Shown here: piece by piece, positions 16,824 to 25,184 of the stretch
Position numbering within the stretch: position 1 is the first letter of the stretch
How the letters are laid out: each line of letters starts with the position of its first letter
NCBI RefSeq assembly: GCF_014195655.1
Contig: NZ_JACICD010000007.1
Coordinates: 228,836 to 272,071, forward strand
DNA length: 43,236 nt
Origin: Ancylobacter tetraedralis
Lineage (GTDB): Bacteria > Pseudomonadota > Alphaproteobacteria > Rhizobiales > Xanthobacteraceae
Direction: 5' to 3'
Made by a program: the position numbers and the translations under genes
Notes under the pieces: generated by a model
Seen by the model: only the letters and a program-made list of their open reading frames with translations
Told to the model about the DNA's origin: nothing
Databases searched by the model: none

Positions 16824-17642
16824 CTAAAAGCGGTAGGTCGCGCCGAGCACGGGCCCCTGCATCCGCACGTCGTAAAGGAAGTTGCCGTCCTCATAGTCGA
16901 CCGAGAGCGCCCGATAGCCCGCGCGCAAGGCGAGGTTCTCGTTCCACTGGTAGTTCACCGTGCCGATGGCCTGCCACGTAAATTGCGAGCCAACATCGAA
17001 GCCGCCAATGTCGCCGACCAGCGTGACGCTCCACGGTCCCCCGAGCTGTGCCGACAGGCGACCGACCAGCACCGGGTCGACCCAGCTCGTGTTCTGGCTG
17101 TACTCGATGCCCGAGGGCAGCAGGCCGGGGCCGATGGTGAGCTTGTTGTCGAGATACCAGAAGCGCAGGCCCGCGCCGGCATCGACGGAGAGCTGCGGCG
17201 TGTCATAGAGGCGGTACAGCACATTGCCCTGCAGGGTCAGGCTGCGCGAGCGCACCTCGACATCGGCCGCATAGGGGCCGGGCATGGTGCCGCCGGGCGA
17301 TACCTGGGTGAACATCACGTCCGCCAGGAAGCTCCAGCGGCCGACCCGCATCTCCCCCGCGCCCATCAGCCCGCCGTCGAGATCCTTCAGCACGTCGTTG
17401 AAGCTCAGGTCGATGTCGGTCGGCGGCAGGGGCGGCAGGGTCGAGGTCGTGCCCTTGAGCGCGCTGGCCCAGAGATAGAACGAGCCGAGGAAGACCGGCG
17501 TATCGGCGGTGCCCACCGGCGCCGGCTTTGCTGGCGGCAGCGCATCGAGATCGGCGGCGGAGGCCGGGGCGGCAGCGAGCGCGGCGAGCAGGGCGGTGCC
17601 GAGGAGGCCGGGTCGGGCGGGGCGCATAGCGGCGTAAGGCAT
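16824..17642 (-). CDS. Outer-membrane beta-barrel protein
   Basis: A 272-residue exported protein. The signal peptide ends near residue 31 (AAAPASA-ADLDALPP). The mature part is a series of amphipathic strands rich in aromatic and Gly residues, and it ends in Phe (GATYRF), the usual signature of an outer-membrane barrel. Strands such as WSFLADVMFTQV, AGAGLRFWYLDNKLTIG and NLALRAGYRALSVDY suggest eight to twelve strands. The ATG at 17642 shares one base with the stop of the sulfatase gene (TGATG), so synthesis is coupled. It may admit the sulfatase's substrate or product; this is inferred from position only. Start could also be the Met five codons later. Confidence 0.75.
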   Translation of the reverse strand: MPYAAMRPARPGLLGTALLAALAAAPASAADLDALPPAKPAPVGTADTPVFLGSFYLWASALKGTTSTLPPLPPTDIDLSFNDVLKDLDGGLMGAGEMRVGRWSFLADVMFTQVSPGGTMPGPYAADVEVRSRSLTLQGNVLYRLYDTPQLSVDAGAGLRFWYLDNKLTIGPGLLPSGIEYSQNTSWVDPVLVGRLSAQLGGPWSVTLVGDIGGFDVGSQFTWQAIGTVNYQWNENLALRAGYRALSVDYEDGNFLYDVRMQGPVLGATYRF

Positions 17643-19117
17643 CAATCGTTCTCCAACCCCATTTCGTACAGCGCGGCGCCGGGCGTCGAAAGGGGGGCCG
17701 AAAGGGTCGCGTGGAGGGCCGCGGCGTAGAACAGGGGCGGTGCCATGCTGCGGGCGAGGTCCACGACCTTGGCCTGCAACGCGGCCACCTTGTCGGGGTG
17801 GCGTGCCGAGAGGTCCGTGGTCTCGGACGGGTCCGCGTCGAGATCGAACAGCTCGGCCTTGGGCGGCAGCACGACGTGCCAGACCAGCTTCCACTTGCCC
17901 TCGCGCACGGCGCCCTGAGTGGGCTCGACATTGTAGACCACCGCGTCGCGCCCGGACTGGCCGAGCGCCAGCGCCGGCCAGACATCCCGGCCATCGAGCG
18001 GCTTGGTCGTGGCGAGGGTGGCACCGGCGAGCCTCGCCAGTGTCGGCAGCATGTCCACGACATGCATGACGCCGGTCGCCTCGCCCGCTTCGATGTGGTC
18101 CGGCCAGTTGGCCAGCGCGACCACCCGCGTGCCGCCCTCATAGAGCGTGCCCTTGCCCTCGCGATAGGGCGTGTTGTTGGGCGGTAGATCGCCAGCGACC
18201 GCGCCCTCGCCGGCAAACATCCGGTTCCGGGTGCCGCCATTGTCGGAATGGAAAAGGGTCAACGTGTTCGCGCGCATGCCGCGCGCCTCCAGCGCTGCGA
18301 TTACCAGGCCGATCTGGTCGTCCATGGCGGTGATCATGGCGGCATAGGCGCGCCGGGCCGGATCCGCGATGGAGGCGTACATGTCGAGATAGCGCGGCGG
18401 CGCCTGATAGGGCGTGTGCGGCGCGGTGAAGGCGAGGTAGAGGAAGAGCGGGACCGCCGGGTCATGCCCGCCGATCAGCCGCACCGCTTCAGCGCCGAAC
18501 AGCTCGGTGTCGTAGCCATCTTCCTTCAGCAGCTCATTGTCGCGGTACCAGTCGGTGACGCCGTGCGCCTCGTGCTTGAAATGGTCGATCTCGCCGACCA
18601 GCGGCCCATAGAAGCTGTCGAAGCCGCGCTGGCGGGGCCAGTATTTGCGGTCGGCATGGCCGAGATGCCATTTGCCCACCAGCGCCGTGCGGTAGCCGGC
18701 CTGCTTCAGCGCCTGCGGCAGCAGGAATTCGTCGGTTGCCAGCCCGTAATCGGCGCCGGAGGGGATGACACCGGTCTGCAACCCGTAACGCAGCGGGTAG
18801 CGCCCCGTCATCAGCGCGGCCCGGGTCGGCGTGCACATGGGCTGAGTGTAGAACTGGCCGAACCGTGCGCCCCCCGTCGCCAGCCGGTCGAGGTTGGGGG
18901 TGCGGATGTCCGAGCCGTGAAAGCCGACATCGGCGAAACCGAGATCGTCGGCCATGATGTAGAGAATATGCGGGCGCGGGGCGTCCGCCGCCCGCGCGTC
19001 CCGTGCCAGCAGCGACAGGCCGGCGATGGCCGCGAGAAACCCGGCGCCGCCGGCGAGAACGTCGCGCCGGTTGGGCGCGGTCGCGGCCAGGGCGGAGGCA
19101 TTGGGCGTGTCGGTCAT
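17642..19117 (-). CDS. Tat-exported type I sulfatase
   Basis: Periplasmic sulfate ester hydrolase of 491 residues. The N-terminus has a twin-arginine signal (NRRDVLAGG then a hydrophobic stretch to DARAADA). The catalytic motif MCTPTRAALMTGR carries the Cys that becomes formylglycine. Metal-binding and active-site segments ILYIMADDLGFADVGFHG, VGKWHLGH, FTAPHTPYQ and LFHSDNGG are intact, as in arylsulfatases and choline-sulfatase relatives. Stop and start overlap both neighbours: ATGA with the formylglycine-generating enzyme upstream and TGATG with the barrel downstream. Tat export moves folded protein, so maturation by the cytoplasmic activator next door must precede export. Substrate not visible. 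Confidence 0.93.
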   Translation of the reverse strand: MTDTPNASALAATAPNRRDVLAGGAGFLAAIAGLSLLARDARAADAPRPHILYIMADDLGFADVGFHGSDIRTPNLDRLATGGARFGQFYTQPMCTPTRAALMTGRYPLRYGLQTGVIPSGADYGLATDEFLLPQALKQAGYRTALVGKWHLGHADRKYWPRQRGFDSFYGPLVGEIDHFKHEAHGVTDWYRDNELLKEDGYDTELFGAEAVRLIGGHDPAVPLFLYLAFTAPHTPYQAPPRYLDMYASIADPARRAYAAMITAMDDQIGLVIAALEARGMRANTLTLFHSDNGGTRNRMFAGEGAVAGDLPPNNTPYREGKGTLYEGGTRVVALANWPDHIEAGEATGVMHVVDMLPTLARLAGATLATTKPLDGRDVWPALALGQSGRDAVVYNVEPTQGAVREGKWKLVWHVVLPPKAELFDLDADPSETTDLSARHPDKVAALQAKVVDLARSMAPPLFYAAALHATLSAPLSTPGAALYEMGLEND

Positions 19118-20100
19118 GATGTCCTCATGGCGGGCGCTACCCGGCGGACACAGCGAAAGCCGATATGCACCGAAGCGGTGTCCGGGGTCTGGGGTTGACG
19201 GGCCGCCGGGCGGTAGCGGCGGCAATAGCTGGGCGCGCACAGATGCGAGCCGCCTTTCAGCACCTTGCGCGGGGCATCTGGCGCGAGCGGATCTAGGCTC
19301 TCCAGCGCACTTCCCCCGCGCGGGTTACGGGGAATGCAGCAGGGCTTGCCGGCCGGTTCGCGGTGACGCGGGCGGTACCAGTCGTCGGTCCACTCCCAGG
19401 CATTGCCGATCATGTCGAACAGGCCGAAACCATTCGGCGGGTAGGCGGTGACGGGCGAGGTGCCGGCATGGCCGTCCTCGGCGAGGTTCTCCATCGGAAA
19501 ACGCCCCTGCCAGGTGTTGGCGCGGTGCACGCCGCCGGGCGCGAGTTCGTCGCCCCAGGCATAGTCGGCGCCATCGAGCCCACCGCGGGCCGCGAACTCC
19601 CACTCGGCCTCGCTGGGAAGCGCCTTGCCGCTCCACTGCGCATAGGCGAGCGCGTCGGCATGGGCGACCTGAACAACGGGATGGTCCATCCGTCCCGCAA
19701 TGGAACTGCCGGGCCCCTGGGGATGGCGCCAGTCGGCGCTGGGGGTGAAGCGCCACCACCGCGTCCAGTCCTGCGCGTCGCCCTCGTCCACGGGCGAGAC
19801 AAAGACCAGCGCCCCGGGCACCAGCAGGCGGGGATCGCACCCGGGGTAATCCCCCGGCCGTGGCCGGCGCTCGGCCAGGGTGACGTAGCCGGTGGCGGCA
19901 ACGAAATGGGAGAAGTCCCAATTGGTGACAGGACTGCGGTCGATGAAGAAGCCGTCCACCGTGACCGGATGAGCCGGGCCTTCCTCAGGGTAATGGCGGT
20001 CGGACCCCATGAGGAAGCGGCCTCCCGCGATCCACATCATGCCGTCTACGGCGTGGGCGCTGGGATCAGCCTGAGAAGCTTCCGCACCCTTTGCGCCCAT
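19114..20100 (-). CDS. Formylglycine-generating enzyme (SUMF1 family)
   Basis: Copper-dependent oxidase that converts the sulfatase motif Cys to formylglycine; 328 residues, no signal peptide, so cytoplasmic. Family hallmarks in order: IAGGRFLMGSDRHYPEEGP, FFIDRSPVTNWDFSHFVAAT, LPSEAEWEFAARGG, NGFGLFDMIGNAWEWTDDWY and the active-site pair in GGSHLCAPSYCRRYRPAARQ (Cys-x4-Cys), ending with IGFRCVRR. The ATGA overlap with the sulfatase makes a dedicated activator-target pair very likely. The ATG at 20100 is preferred; a GTG at 20118 lacks a ribosome site. Confidence 0.95.
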   Translation of the reverse strand: MGAKGAEASQADPSAHAVDGMMWIAGGRFLMGSDRHYPEEGPAHPVTVDGFFIDRSPVTNWDFSHFVAATGYVTLAERRPRPGDYPGCDPRLLVPGALVFVSPVDEGDAQDWTRWWRFTPSADWRHPQGPGSSIAGRMDHPVVQVAHADALAYAQWSGKALPSEAEWEFAARGGLDGADYAWGDELAPGGVHRANTWQGRFPMENLAEDGHAGTSPVTAYPPNGFGLFDMIGNAWEWTDDWYRPRHREPAGKPCCIPRNPRGGSALESLDPLAPDAPRKVLKGGSHLCAPSYCRRYRPAARQPQTPDTASVHIGFRCVRRVAPAMRTS

Positions 20101-20199
20101 CGCTAGTGTCACTTCCACGCCTGGCTAAGCGGCTGACCGTCGGGGCGGCGCACGTCTGTGTCGATCGGGACGAGCCATAGCCAAAGGGCGAAGCGCTAC

Positions 20200-21222
20200 T
20201 CAATTGCCATTTCGCGCCAGCATCGCCTCGCGCCATCTCGCGGGCGAGGCGCCCTCCCAGCGACGAAAGGCGCGGACGAAATGGGCCGGGTCGCGATAGC
20301 CGAGCATCCGGCCAATCGACATGACCGGGAGCGTCCGGTCGGCGAGGTAGCGCCGGGCCTGCCGATGCCGCCACGCGTCCACCTGCGCCTCGAACGTCGT
20401 CCCGAGCCGCGCCAACTGGCGCTGGAGGCTGCGCGGCGACAGGCCAAGGCACCGCGCCGTGTCGAGAAGCGACAAGTGTCCCGCCATCGCCGCGGCGGCG
20501 ATGATGAGGTCGAGCGTCTCGATCAGCGCGCGGTCGTCGCAGGGATCCCACACGAGAGGTGGTGTTTCGCCCTCTTCCGGCGGCGGCGGCAGGGTGCCGA
20601 ACAAGGCGTTGGGACGGTCGAGCCAGGCCGCGTCGAAGCTCACCGTAATCCCGACGCCATTGCCGAACGAGACGCTGGCAGCGAGCTTGTCCTCATAATC
20701 GCGGACCGGCATGCGCGCCCGGTGCGGCAGCTCAACGTGAAGGTCGCCACCCGCCTCCCCCGCGACCGCCCGCAGCGCGGCAACCACGAAGCCGGCGACG
20801 CCCTCATTGAGCACCCCGGCGTGGCCGGCATCGCTGTCCGCGAAGGAGTGCTGCCAGCACGCCCGTCCGTCGGTCTCGCGGACGGCGATATGGACCCCAC
20901 CCTGCAAGGAGGGCATGTGGCGCGTATGGGCGTGAAGGCATTCGCGCAGCGTCCGCCCTCCGAGCAGGGCTTGCCCGCTGGGGCCAAGGCGCAGCGGGTC
21001 CGCGCCGGCCGCGAGGTCAAGCCCGATACCGGGTGCGCCTGCCCGCCGCGAGAAATCTTCCAGCAGGGTGGCGATCTGCGCCCGCGCGACGTAGCGGCCC
21101 GGCTCGAGCTCCCCGCCGATGCCCGCCCGGCCGAGCAGCGGCACCAGCGCCACGCCCTGACGATCGGCGACGTCCGGCAACATATGCAGCAGCGAGAGAT
21201 TGACGGGATGTCGATCCCACAT
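20200..21222 (-). CDS. AraC-family transcriptional regulator (OruR/ArgR-like)
   Basis: About 340 residues with an N-terminal ligand-sensing domain of the arabinose-binding-like type found in OruR and VirF relatives and a C-terminal pair of helix-turn-helix motifs. The latter are visible as SLLDTARCLGLSPRSLQRQL and then RRYLADRTLPVMSIGRMLGY followed by RDPAHFVRAFRRWEGASPARWR. It lies 99 bp upstream of the formylglycine-generating enzyme gene on the same strand and probably controls that operon. Starts at ATG 21222 or TTG 21261 are both possible. Confidence 0.88.
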   Translation of the reverse strand: MWDRHPVNLSLLHMLPDVADRQGVALVPLLGRAGIGGELEPGRYVARAQIATLLEDFSRRAGAPGIGLDLAAGADPLRLGPSGQALLGGRTLRECLHAHTRHMPSLQGGVHIAVRETDGRACWQHSFADSDAGHAGVLNEGVAGFVVAALRAVAGEAGGDLHVELPHRARMPVRDYEDKLAASVSFGNGVGITVSFDAAWLDRPNALFGTLPPPPEEGETPPLVWDPCDDRALIETLDLIIAAAAMAGHLSLLDTARCLGLSPRSLQRQLARLGTTFEAQVDAWRHRQARRYLADRTLPVMSIGRMLGYRDPAHFVRAFRRWEGASPARWREAMLARNGN

Positions 21223-21523
21223 CGGCGATGACGTCCCGCACCGCAAAGACAATGATGGCAAATTCTAACGCCATATGGGCCGCGAGGCTACGTGCTTTGT
21301 TTCACTACCAGACCAAGCTTCGCGAGCTGATCGGCTACGGCGCTAGCGTTGTCGCCTCGACCATCAGAGCCCTTGAGAAGGTGCGGCGGGAATATGCTCT
21401 TTCGGCCAAGGACAGCCGGGATATGGTCAATTCCATCCGTGCCGAAGGCTTCACGTCACCTCAAGACGGAAGGTCCGATTTGCGGCCACGAGACAAGGTC
21501 CGTTTTGGCGGCGCGTTGCTGAA
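21223..21523 (+). other. Possible gene fragment between regulator and integrase
   Basis: From an ATG at 21252 the plus strand encodes about 85 residues of plausible helical, charged sequence (for example KLRELIGYGASVVASTIRAL then EKVRREYALSAKDSRDMVN), but the frame then continues antisense through the integrase gene. I recognise no family. It may be a truncated mobile-element gene or chance; no good ribosome site is visible. Confidence 0.25.
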
Positions 21524-21553
21524 CGCGGCCTCGCCATGTTCAGCGAGGCCGCG
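21524..21553 (-). terminator. 11-bp GC hairpin directly after the integrase gene
   Basis: CGCGGCCTCGC (21524-21534) pairs perfectly with GCGAGGCCGCG (21543-21553) around the loop CATGTTCA, 4 bp past the integrase stop. No T-tract follows on the minus strand. It is a likely terminator stem or part of the element's end. Confidence 0.5.
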
Positions 21554-21557
21554 CGGG

Positions 21558-22214
21558 TCAGATTTCCGTTGTCTCGGCAAGCGTAAGCGCATCATCGATA
21601 TCGACACCAAGGTATCGAACGGTGTTTTCGATTTTGGTGTGTCCAAGCAAAATCTGAATAGCTCGGAGATTGCCTGTTGCCTTGTAGATGAGGGCGGCCT
21701 TCGTATGGCGGAGCGAATGCGTTCCGTATTCCTCGGGACGCAGTCCAATCGCCGTAACCCATTCATCGACCAATCGCGCGTACTGTCGAGTACTGAGGTG
21801 CCCTTCATGGTCGACCCGGCTCGGGAACGCGTAGTCGTCAATACTGCCACCGCGGCGTTCGAGCCACGCGAGCAGACTTGCCCTCGTGTCTGCGGTGATC
21901 TCGAATTGGACGGGCCGGCCGGTTTTCTGCTGGACCACCATTGATCGGGCCCGTATTGCCGAGCCGGAAACAAGCGATCCGATCTTCATCTTGACGAGGT
22001 CGCAACCGCGAAGCTTGCTGTCGATCGAGAGGTCAAACAATGCCCGGTCCCGCATCCGCTCTTCGCGATCGAGGAAAAACCGGATCAACCAGATTTGCTT
22101 CACTTTGAGCGCTCGTTTGGCGCCGACCTGCTTGCCTGCATTCCAGGCTGGCCGACCTTTTGCGGCTGGGTCGTACTTTGAGATACCCACGTCATTTCTC
22201 CCTTTGGCCACCAT
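21558..22214 (-). CDS. Small tyrosine recombinase/integrase
   Basis: Site-specific recombinase of about 218 residues that contains the catalytic domain but only a short N-terminal region, a compact type spread among Rhizobiales mobile elements. Catalytic residues are visible: Arg in DSKLRGCDLV, His-x2-Arg in GTHSLRHTKA, His in LLGHTKIENT and the nucleophilic Tyr in VRYLGVD. The substrate-contacting loop QQKTGRPVQFE is also typical. The start is uncertain: TTG 22220, ATG 22214 and GTG 22211 compete and none has a clear ribosome site. It lies alone next to a decayed LysR gene and marks the right border of the accessory block. Confidence 0.88.
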   Translation of the reverse strand: MVAKGRNDVGISKYDPAAKGRPAWNAGKQVGAKRALKVKQIWLIRFFLDREERMRDRALFDLSIDSKLRGCDLVKMKIGSLVSGSAIRARSMVVQQKTGRPVQFEITADTRASLLAWLERRGGSIDDYAFPSRVDHEGHLSTRQYARLVDEWVTAIGLRPEEYGTHSLRHTKAALIYKATGNLRAIQILLGHTKIENTVRYLGVDIDDALTLAETTEI

Positions 22215-22370
22215 GGCCAATGGAGAAATAGGAAGGGGCCGGGAGCGGACTGGCAGGTTTGACGTCGGAGATTGTCAAAGCGGACACTCGGACCGACACA
22301 AGAACGCCTCGCCGTGAACCGCCAATGCTTTGAGCTCAGACACCGGGGCTTATCCTCCGTTGGATGCGAC

Positions 22371-22628
22371 GAATAGGGGCTTGTCGGTCCGAATCGATTC
22401 ACGAATGCGAAGCCACTGCTACGGTCGAACAATCGGAACGTGCAGGGGCGGATGAGCCTCTAGGGTATCGGCATCGCCGTCCTGCCCCAAGTGGTCGGAA
22501 GTCAGATCGTGGGACTTCGCAAGCTCGACCTGCCGGTGGAGCCACCCTCACGGGATATCTGGATGGGCTACCACCGGGACATCCGCCGCCTTTAGCGGCT
22601 GCGGGCCTTCATAACCGTCGTAACCGAC
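22371..22628 (+). pseudogene. Remnant of a LysR-type regulator C-terminus
   Basis: Reading the plus strand in the frame of base 22371 gives the end of a LysR effector domain. RSNNRNVQGR is followed by GIGIAVLPQVVGSQIVGL, then RKLDLPVEPPSRDIWMGYH and RDIRRL, then after a stop RLRAFITVV. In-frame TAG stops interrupt it at about 22377, 22461 and 22593, and no N-terminal DNA-binding part remains upstream. The homology is recognised by pattern (GIGIAVLP and SRDIWMGYHRD are typical of LysR ends). It is a degraded leftover probably cut by insertion or deletion at the island edge. Confidence 0.7.
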
Positions 22629-22701
22629 CACACTGCCAAGCTGTCGCTCCAATAGTGACCTGCGCATTCGTGTCCTGGCATACCGCAGACTTGGCTGCGC
22701 C

Positions 22702-24306
22702 TCAGAACCCGAGCGCGCAGCCATCCTTGCGGGGGTCGGAGCCGGCCATCAGGAAGCCGGTGGCGGGATCGCGGACGATGATCTGTCCGCCGCCAATGCC
22801 TTCCACCGCGAGCTTCACCGTGTGGCCGCGCGCGGCGAGGTCGGCGCGGACCTCTTCCGGCACGGTGGGCTCCACCTCGAGCGTGCCGTCAAAGCCGAAG
22901 GAGCGCGGCGCGTCGATGGCACTTTGCAGATCGAGCCCCCGGTCGAACAGGCCGGACAGCAGCGCCGCCTGCCCGGCGGACTGGTAGTGACCGCCCATCA
23001 CCCCGAACACGCCGACCGCCTCGCCATTCCGCCGCAGCAGGCCGGGGATGATGGTGTGGAGCGGGCGCTTGCCCGGCGCGATGGCGTTGGGGTGCCCCTC
23101 GATCAGCCGGAACGAGGCGCCGCGCGAATGCAGCAGCACGCCGGTCTGCGGGTCGATCCGCGTCGAGCCATAGGCGTGGAAGATCGAGTTGATGAAGGAC
23201 ACCATATTGCCGTCGTGGTCGACCGCGCAGACATAGACCGTGTCCTTGTGCTCGGGCTCGTCCCACAGCGCCGGCGGGCGGGCGCGGGCGATGTCGATCT
23301 GCGCGGCGAGGCGCTTGGCGGTGTCCTTCGACAGCAGCTCCGCCACCGGCACGGTCATGGCGGCGGGGTCGGCCAGCAGCGCGTCGCGGTTGTGATAGGC
23401 GATCTTGGTCGCCTCGGCATGGAGATGGATGCGGTCGGCCAGCGAAACCTCGGGGCCGAGATCGAACTCGGCGAGGATGTTCATCAAGAGCAGCGCGAAC
23501 AGCCCCTGCCCGTTCGGCGGGCACTCCTCGACCGTGTAGCCGCGGAACTCGGTGGAGATCGGCGTTGTGTAGAACGCCGCGTCCTTCATCGCCGCGAAAT
23601 CGTCGAGCGTGTGCAGCCCGCCGAGACTCTGGAGATAGGCCACCAGCGATTCCGCCACCTTGCCCTCATAGAAGGCGCTCGCGCCATGTGCGGCGATCTC
23701 GCGCAGGCGCTGGCCGAGCAGCGGCTGCGCGTGCCGGTCGCCCGCCGCATAGGGCGCGCCATCCTTGAGGAAAGCGGCGCTGGCATTGGGATCCTGCGCC
23801 AGCAGCGCGGCTTCATCCGCCCAGTCGAAGGCGACGCGCTGGGTCACCGGGTAGCCGGTCTCGGCATAGGCGATGGCGCGGGCGAAGAGCTGGTCGAGCG
23901 GCAGCCGGCCATAATCGGCGTGCAGCTTCATCCAGGCCGAGATGGCGCCGGGCACGGTGACGGCATGGGCGCTGGTGCGGGGAATCTCGGTGGTGAGCCC
24001 AGCCGCCTTCAGCGCGGCGACACTCGCCGCCATCGGCGCGCGCCCGCTGCCATTCATCGCGACGGTCGGCTTGCCGGCGGGGGCGTAGAGCACGAAGCAG
24101 TCGCCGCCAATGCCGGTCATCGCCGGCTCGACCACGCATTGCGCCGCCACGGCCGCCAGCGCCGCATCCATGGCGGTGCCGCCCGCCTGCAGAATCTCCA
24201 GCCCCGCTGCGGTCGCGAGCGGGTGCGAGGTGGCAATCGCGGCATCGCGCGCGAACAAGGTCGGGCGCGCGGGGCCGAAAAATTCCGGGCGGCGGGTCGA
24301 GATCAC
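22702..24306 (-). CDS. ggt: Gamma-glutamyltransferase family protein, without signal peptide
   Basis: N-terminal nucleophile hydrolase of 534 residues. Self-cleavage would occur before T356 in EHKDTVYVCAVDHDGNMVSF, giving the large and small subunits. Other marks are ATSHPLATAAGLEILQAGGT near the N-terminus, GIGGDCFVLY, PGAISAW, and the Gly-rich VFGVMGGHYQSAGQ. No export signal is visible, so it should act in the cytoplasm, unlike classical GGT; it resembles YwrD/YwrD-like and acylase-type members. It would hydrolyse a gamma-glutamyl or related amide bond. The GTG start overlaps the upstream stop (GTGA), making it the last gene of the operon that begins near 33641. Confidence 0.88.
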   Translation of the reverse strand: MISTRRPEFFGPARPTLFARDAAIATSHPLATAAGLEILQAGGTAMDAALAAVAAQCVVEPAMTGIGGDCFVLYAPAGKPTVAMNGSGRAPMAASVAALKAAGLTTEIPRTSAHAVTVPGAISAWMKLHADYGRLPLDQLFARAIAYAETGYPVTQRVAFDWADEAALLAQDPNASAAFLKDGAPYAAGDRHAQPLLGQRLREIAAHGASAFYEGKVAESLVAYLQSLGGLHTLDDFAAMKDAAFYTTPISTEFRGYTVEECPPNGQGLFALLLMNILAEFDLGPEVSLADRIHLHAEATKIAYHNRDALLADPAAMTVPVAELLSKDTAKRLAAQIDIARARPPALWDEPEHKDTVYVCAVDHDGNMVSFINSIFHAYGSTRIDPQTGVLLHSRGASFRLIEGHPNAIAPGKRPLHTIIPGLLRRNGEAVGVFGVMGGHYQSAGQAALLSGLFDRGLDLQSAIDAPRSFGFDGTLEVEPTVPEEVRADLAARGHTVKLAVEGIGGGQIIVRDPATGFLMAGSDPRKDGCALGF

Positions 24307-25184
24307 GGGAGATGTCCGGTTAAGGAGACGGGGGGAAAGCCGTAAAGATCGGCGGGATTATCCACCATGATGCGCGTGGCGATCGCTTCGCTGCTGCACC
24401 AGTCGCCGAACTGGTCGATCAGTTTCGCATCGTCCGGCGGGTTACCCGGCTTGGACGGGTGCGGCCAGTTGGTCGCGAAGAGACAACGCTCCGGCGCTTG
24501 GGCGATGAGGGCACGGGCAAGCACGGCAACATCAGCATAATCCGGTGCGCCGAAGCGGGAGGTCTCATACACACCCGAGGTCTTCACATAGGTACGCCCA
24601 GCATCCAGGAGCCGGCGCAGCGCGAGAAAGCCCGGATGATCAAGCCCCACCGGCTCTAGGAACTTGCCGTTGTGATCAATCACAAGCCGACCCGGCAGGC
24701 GAGAGAGGCGGTCCACCTCATCGGCGAGCAGGCGGCCATCCATCTGCATCTGCACATGCCACCCAAAGGCGGCAGTCTTCGCCGCCAGCGTGTCGAGATC
24801 GTCCCAGCCCAGCGCCCCGCCGCCGATCATGAAGAAGCGGATGCCGCGAATGCCGAGACCGGTGAGCCGCTCCAGCTCCGCATCGTCGACATCGGGGGGC
24901 ACGACCGCGACGCCGCGCGCGTCATCCCCCAGCATGGCCATGGCATCGAGCGTCGCCCGGTTGTCGAAGCCATAGACCGAGGGCTGCACGACGACCGCGC
25001 GGGTCAGGCCGAGTGCGGCGCGAACCTTGAGATAGGTCGCAATATCGCCCCCGGCGACGGGCGGGAAGGGCGAGCTCGGCGCCGGCGGGTAGAGCGCCGC
25101 CGGACCATAGATGTGCATGTGGCAATCGCAGGCGCCCGGGGGCGGCCGGAAGGCGGGCGGGCGGGACGGCAGCAGCGCGCTCAT
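24303..25184 (-). CDS. LigI-like metal-dependent amidohydrolase (TIM barrel)
   Basis: A 293-residue cytoplasmic hydrolase of the amidohydrolase-2 family, closest by motif to 2-pyrone-4,6-dicarboxylate lactonase. Visible residues are the HxH pair (CDCHMHIYG) near residue 22, VVQPSVYGFDN, RGIRFFMIGG, the VIDHNGKF strand, and the C-terminal FATNWPHPSKP motif with the catalytic-type pattern TNWPHP. This family opens lactones or cleaves C-C/amide bonds, often without strong metal dependence. It overlaps both neighbours by 4 nt (ATGA and GTGA). Confidence 0.85.
   Translation of the reverse strand: MSALLPSRPPAFRPPPGACDCHMHIYGPAALYPPAPSSPFPPVAGGDIATYLKVRAALGLTRAVVVQPSVYGFDNRATLDAMAMLGDDARGVAVVPPDVDDAELERLTGLGIRGIRFFMIGGGALGWDDLDTLAAKTAAFGWHVQMQMDGRLLADEVDRLSRLPGRLVIDHNGKFLEPVGLDHPGFLALRRLLDAGRTYVKTSGVYETSRFGAPDYADVAVLARALIAQAPERCLFATNWPHPSKPGNPPDDAKLIDQFGDWCSSEAIATRIMVDNPADLYGFPPVSLTGHLP

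Noticed and set aside
18248..19198. A 316-codon plus-strand frame across the sulfatase gene
   Set aside because: Antisense to the catalytic sulfatase motifs; no independent evidence.
21228..21944. A 238-codon plus-strand frame opposite the integrase
   Set aside because: Most of it is antisense to the recombinase catalytic domain; only the first part could be a fragment, listed separately with low confidence.
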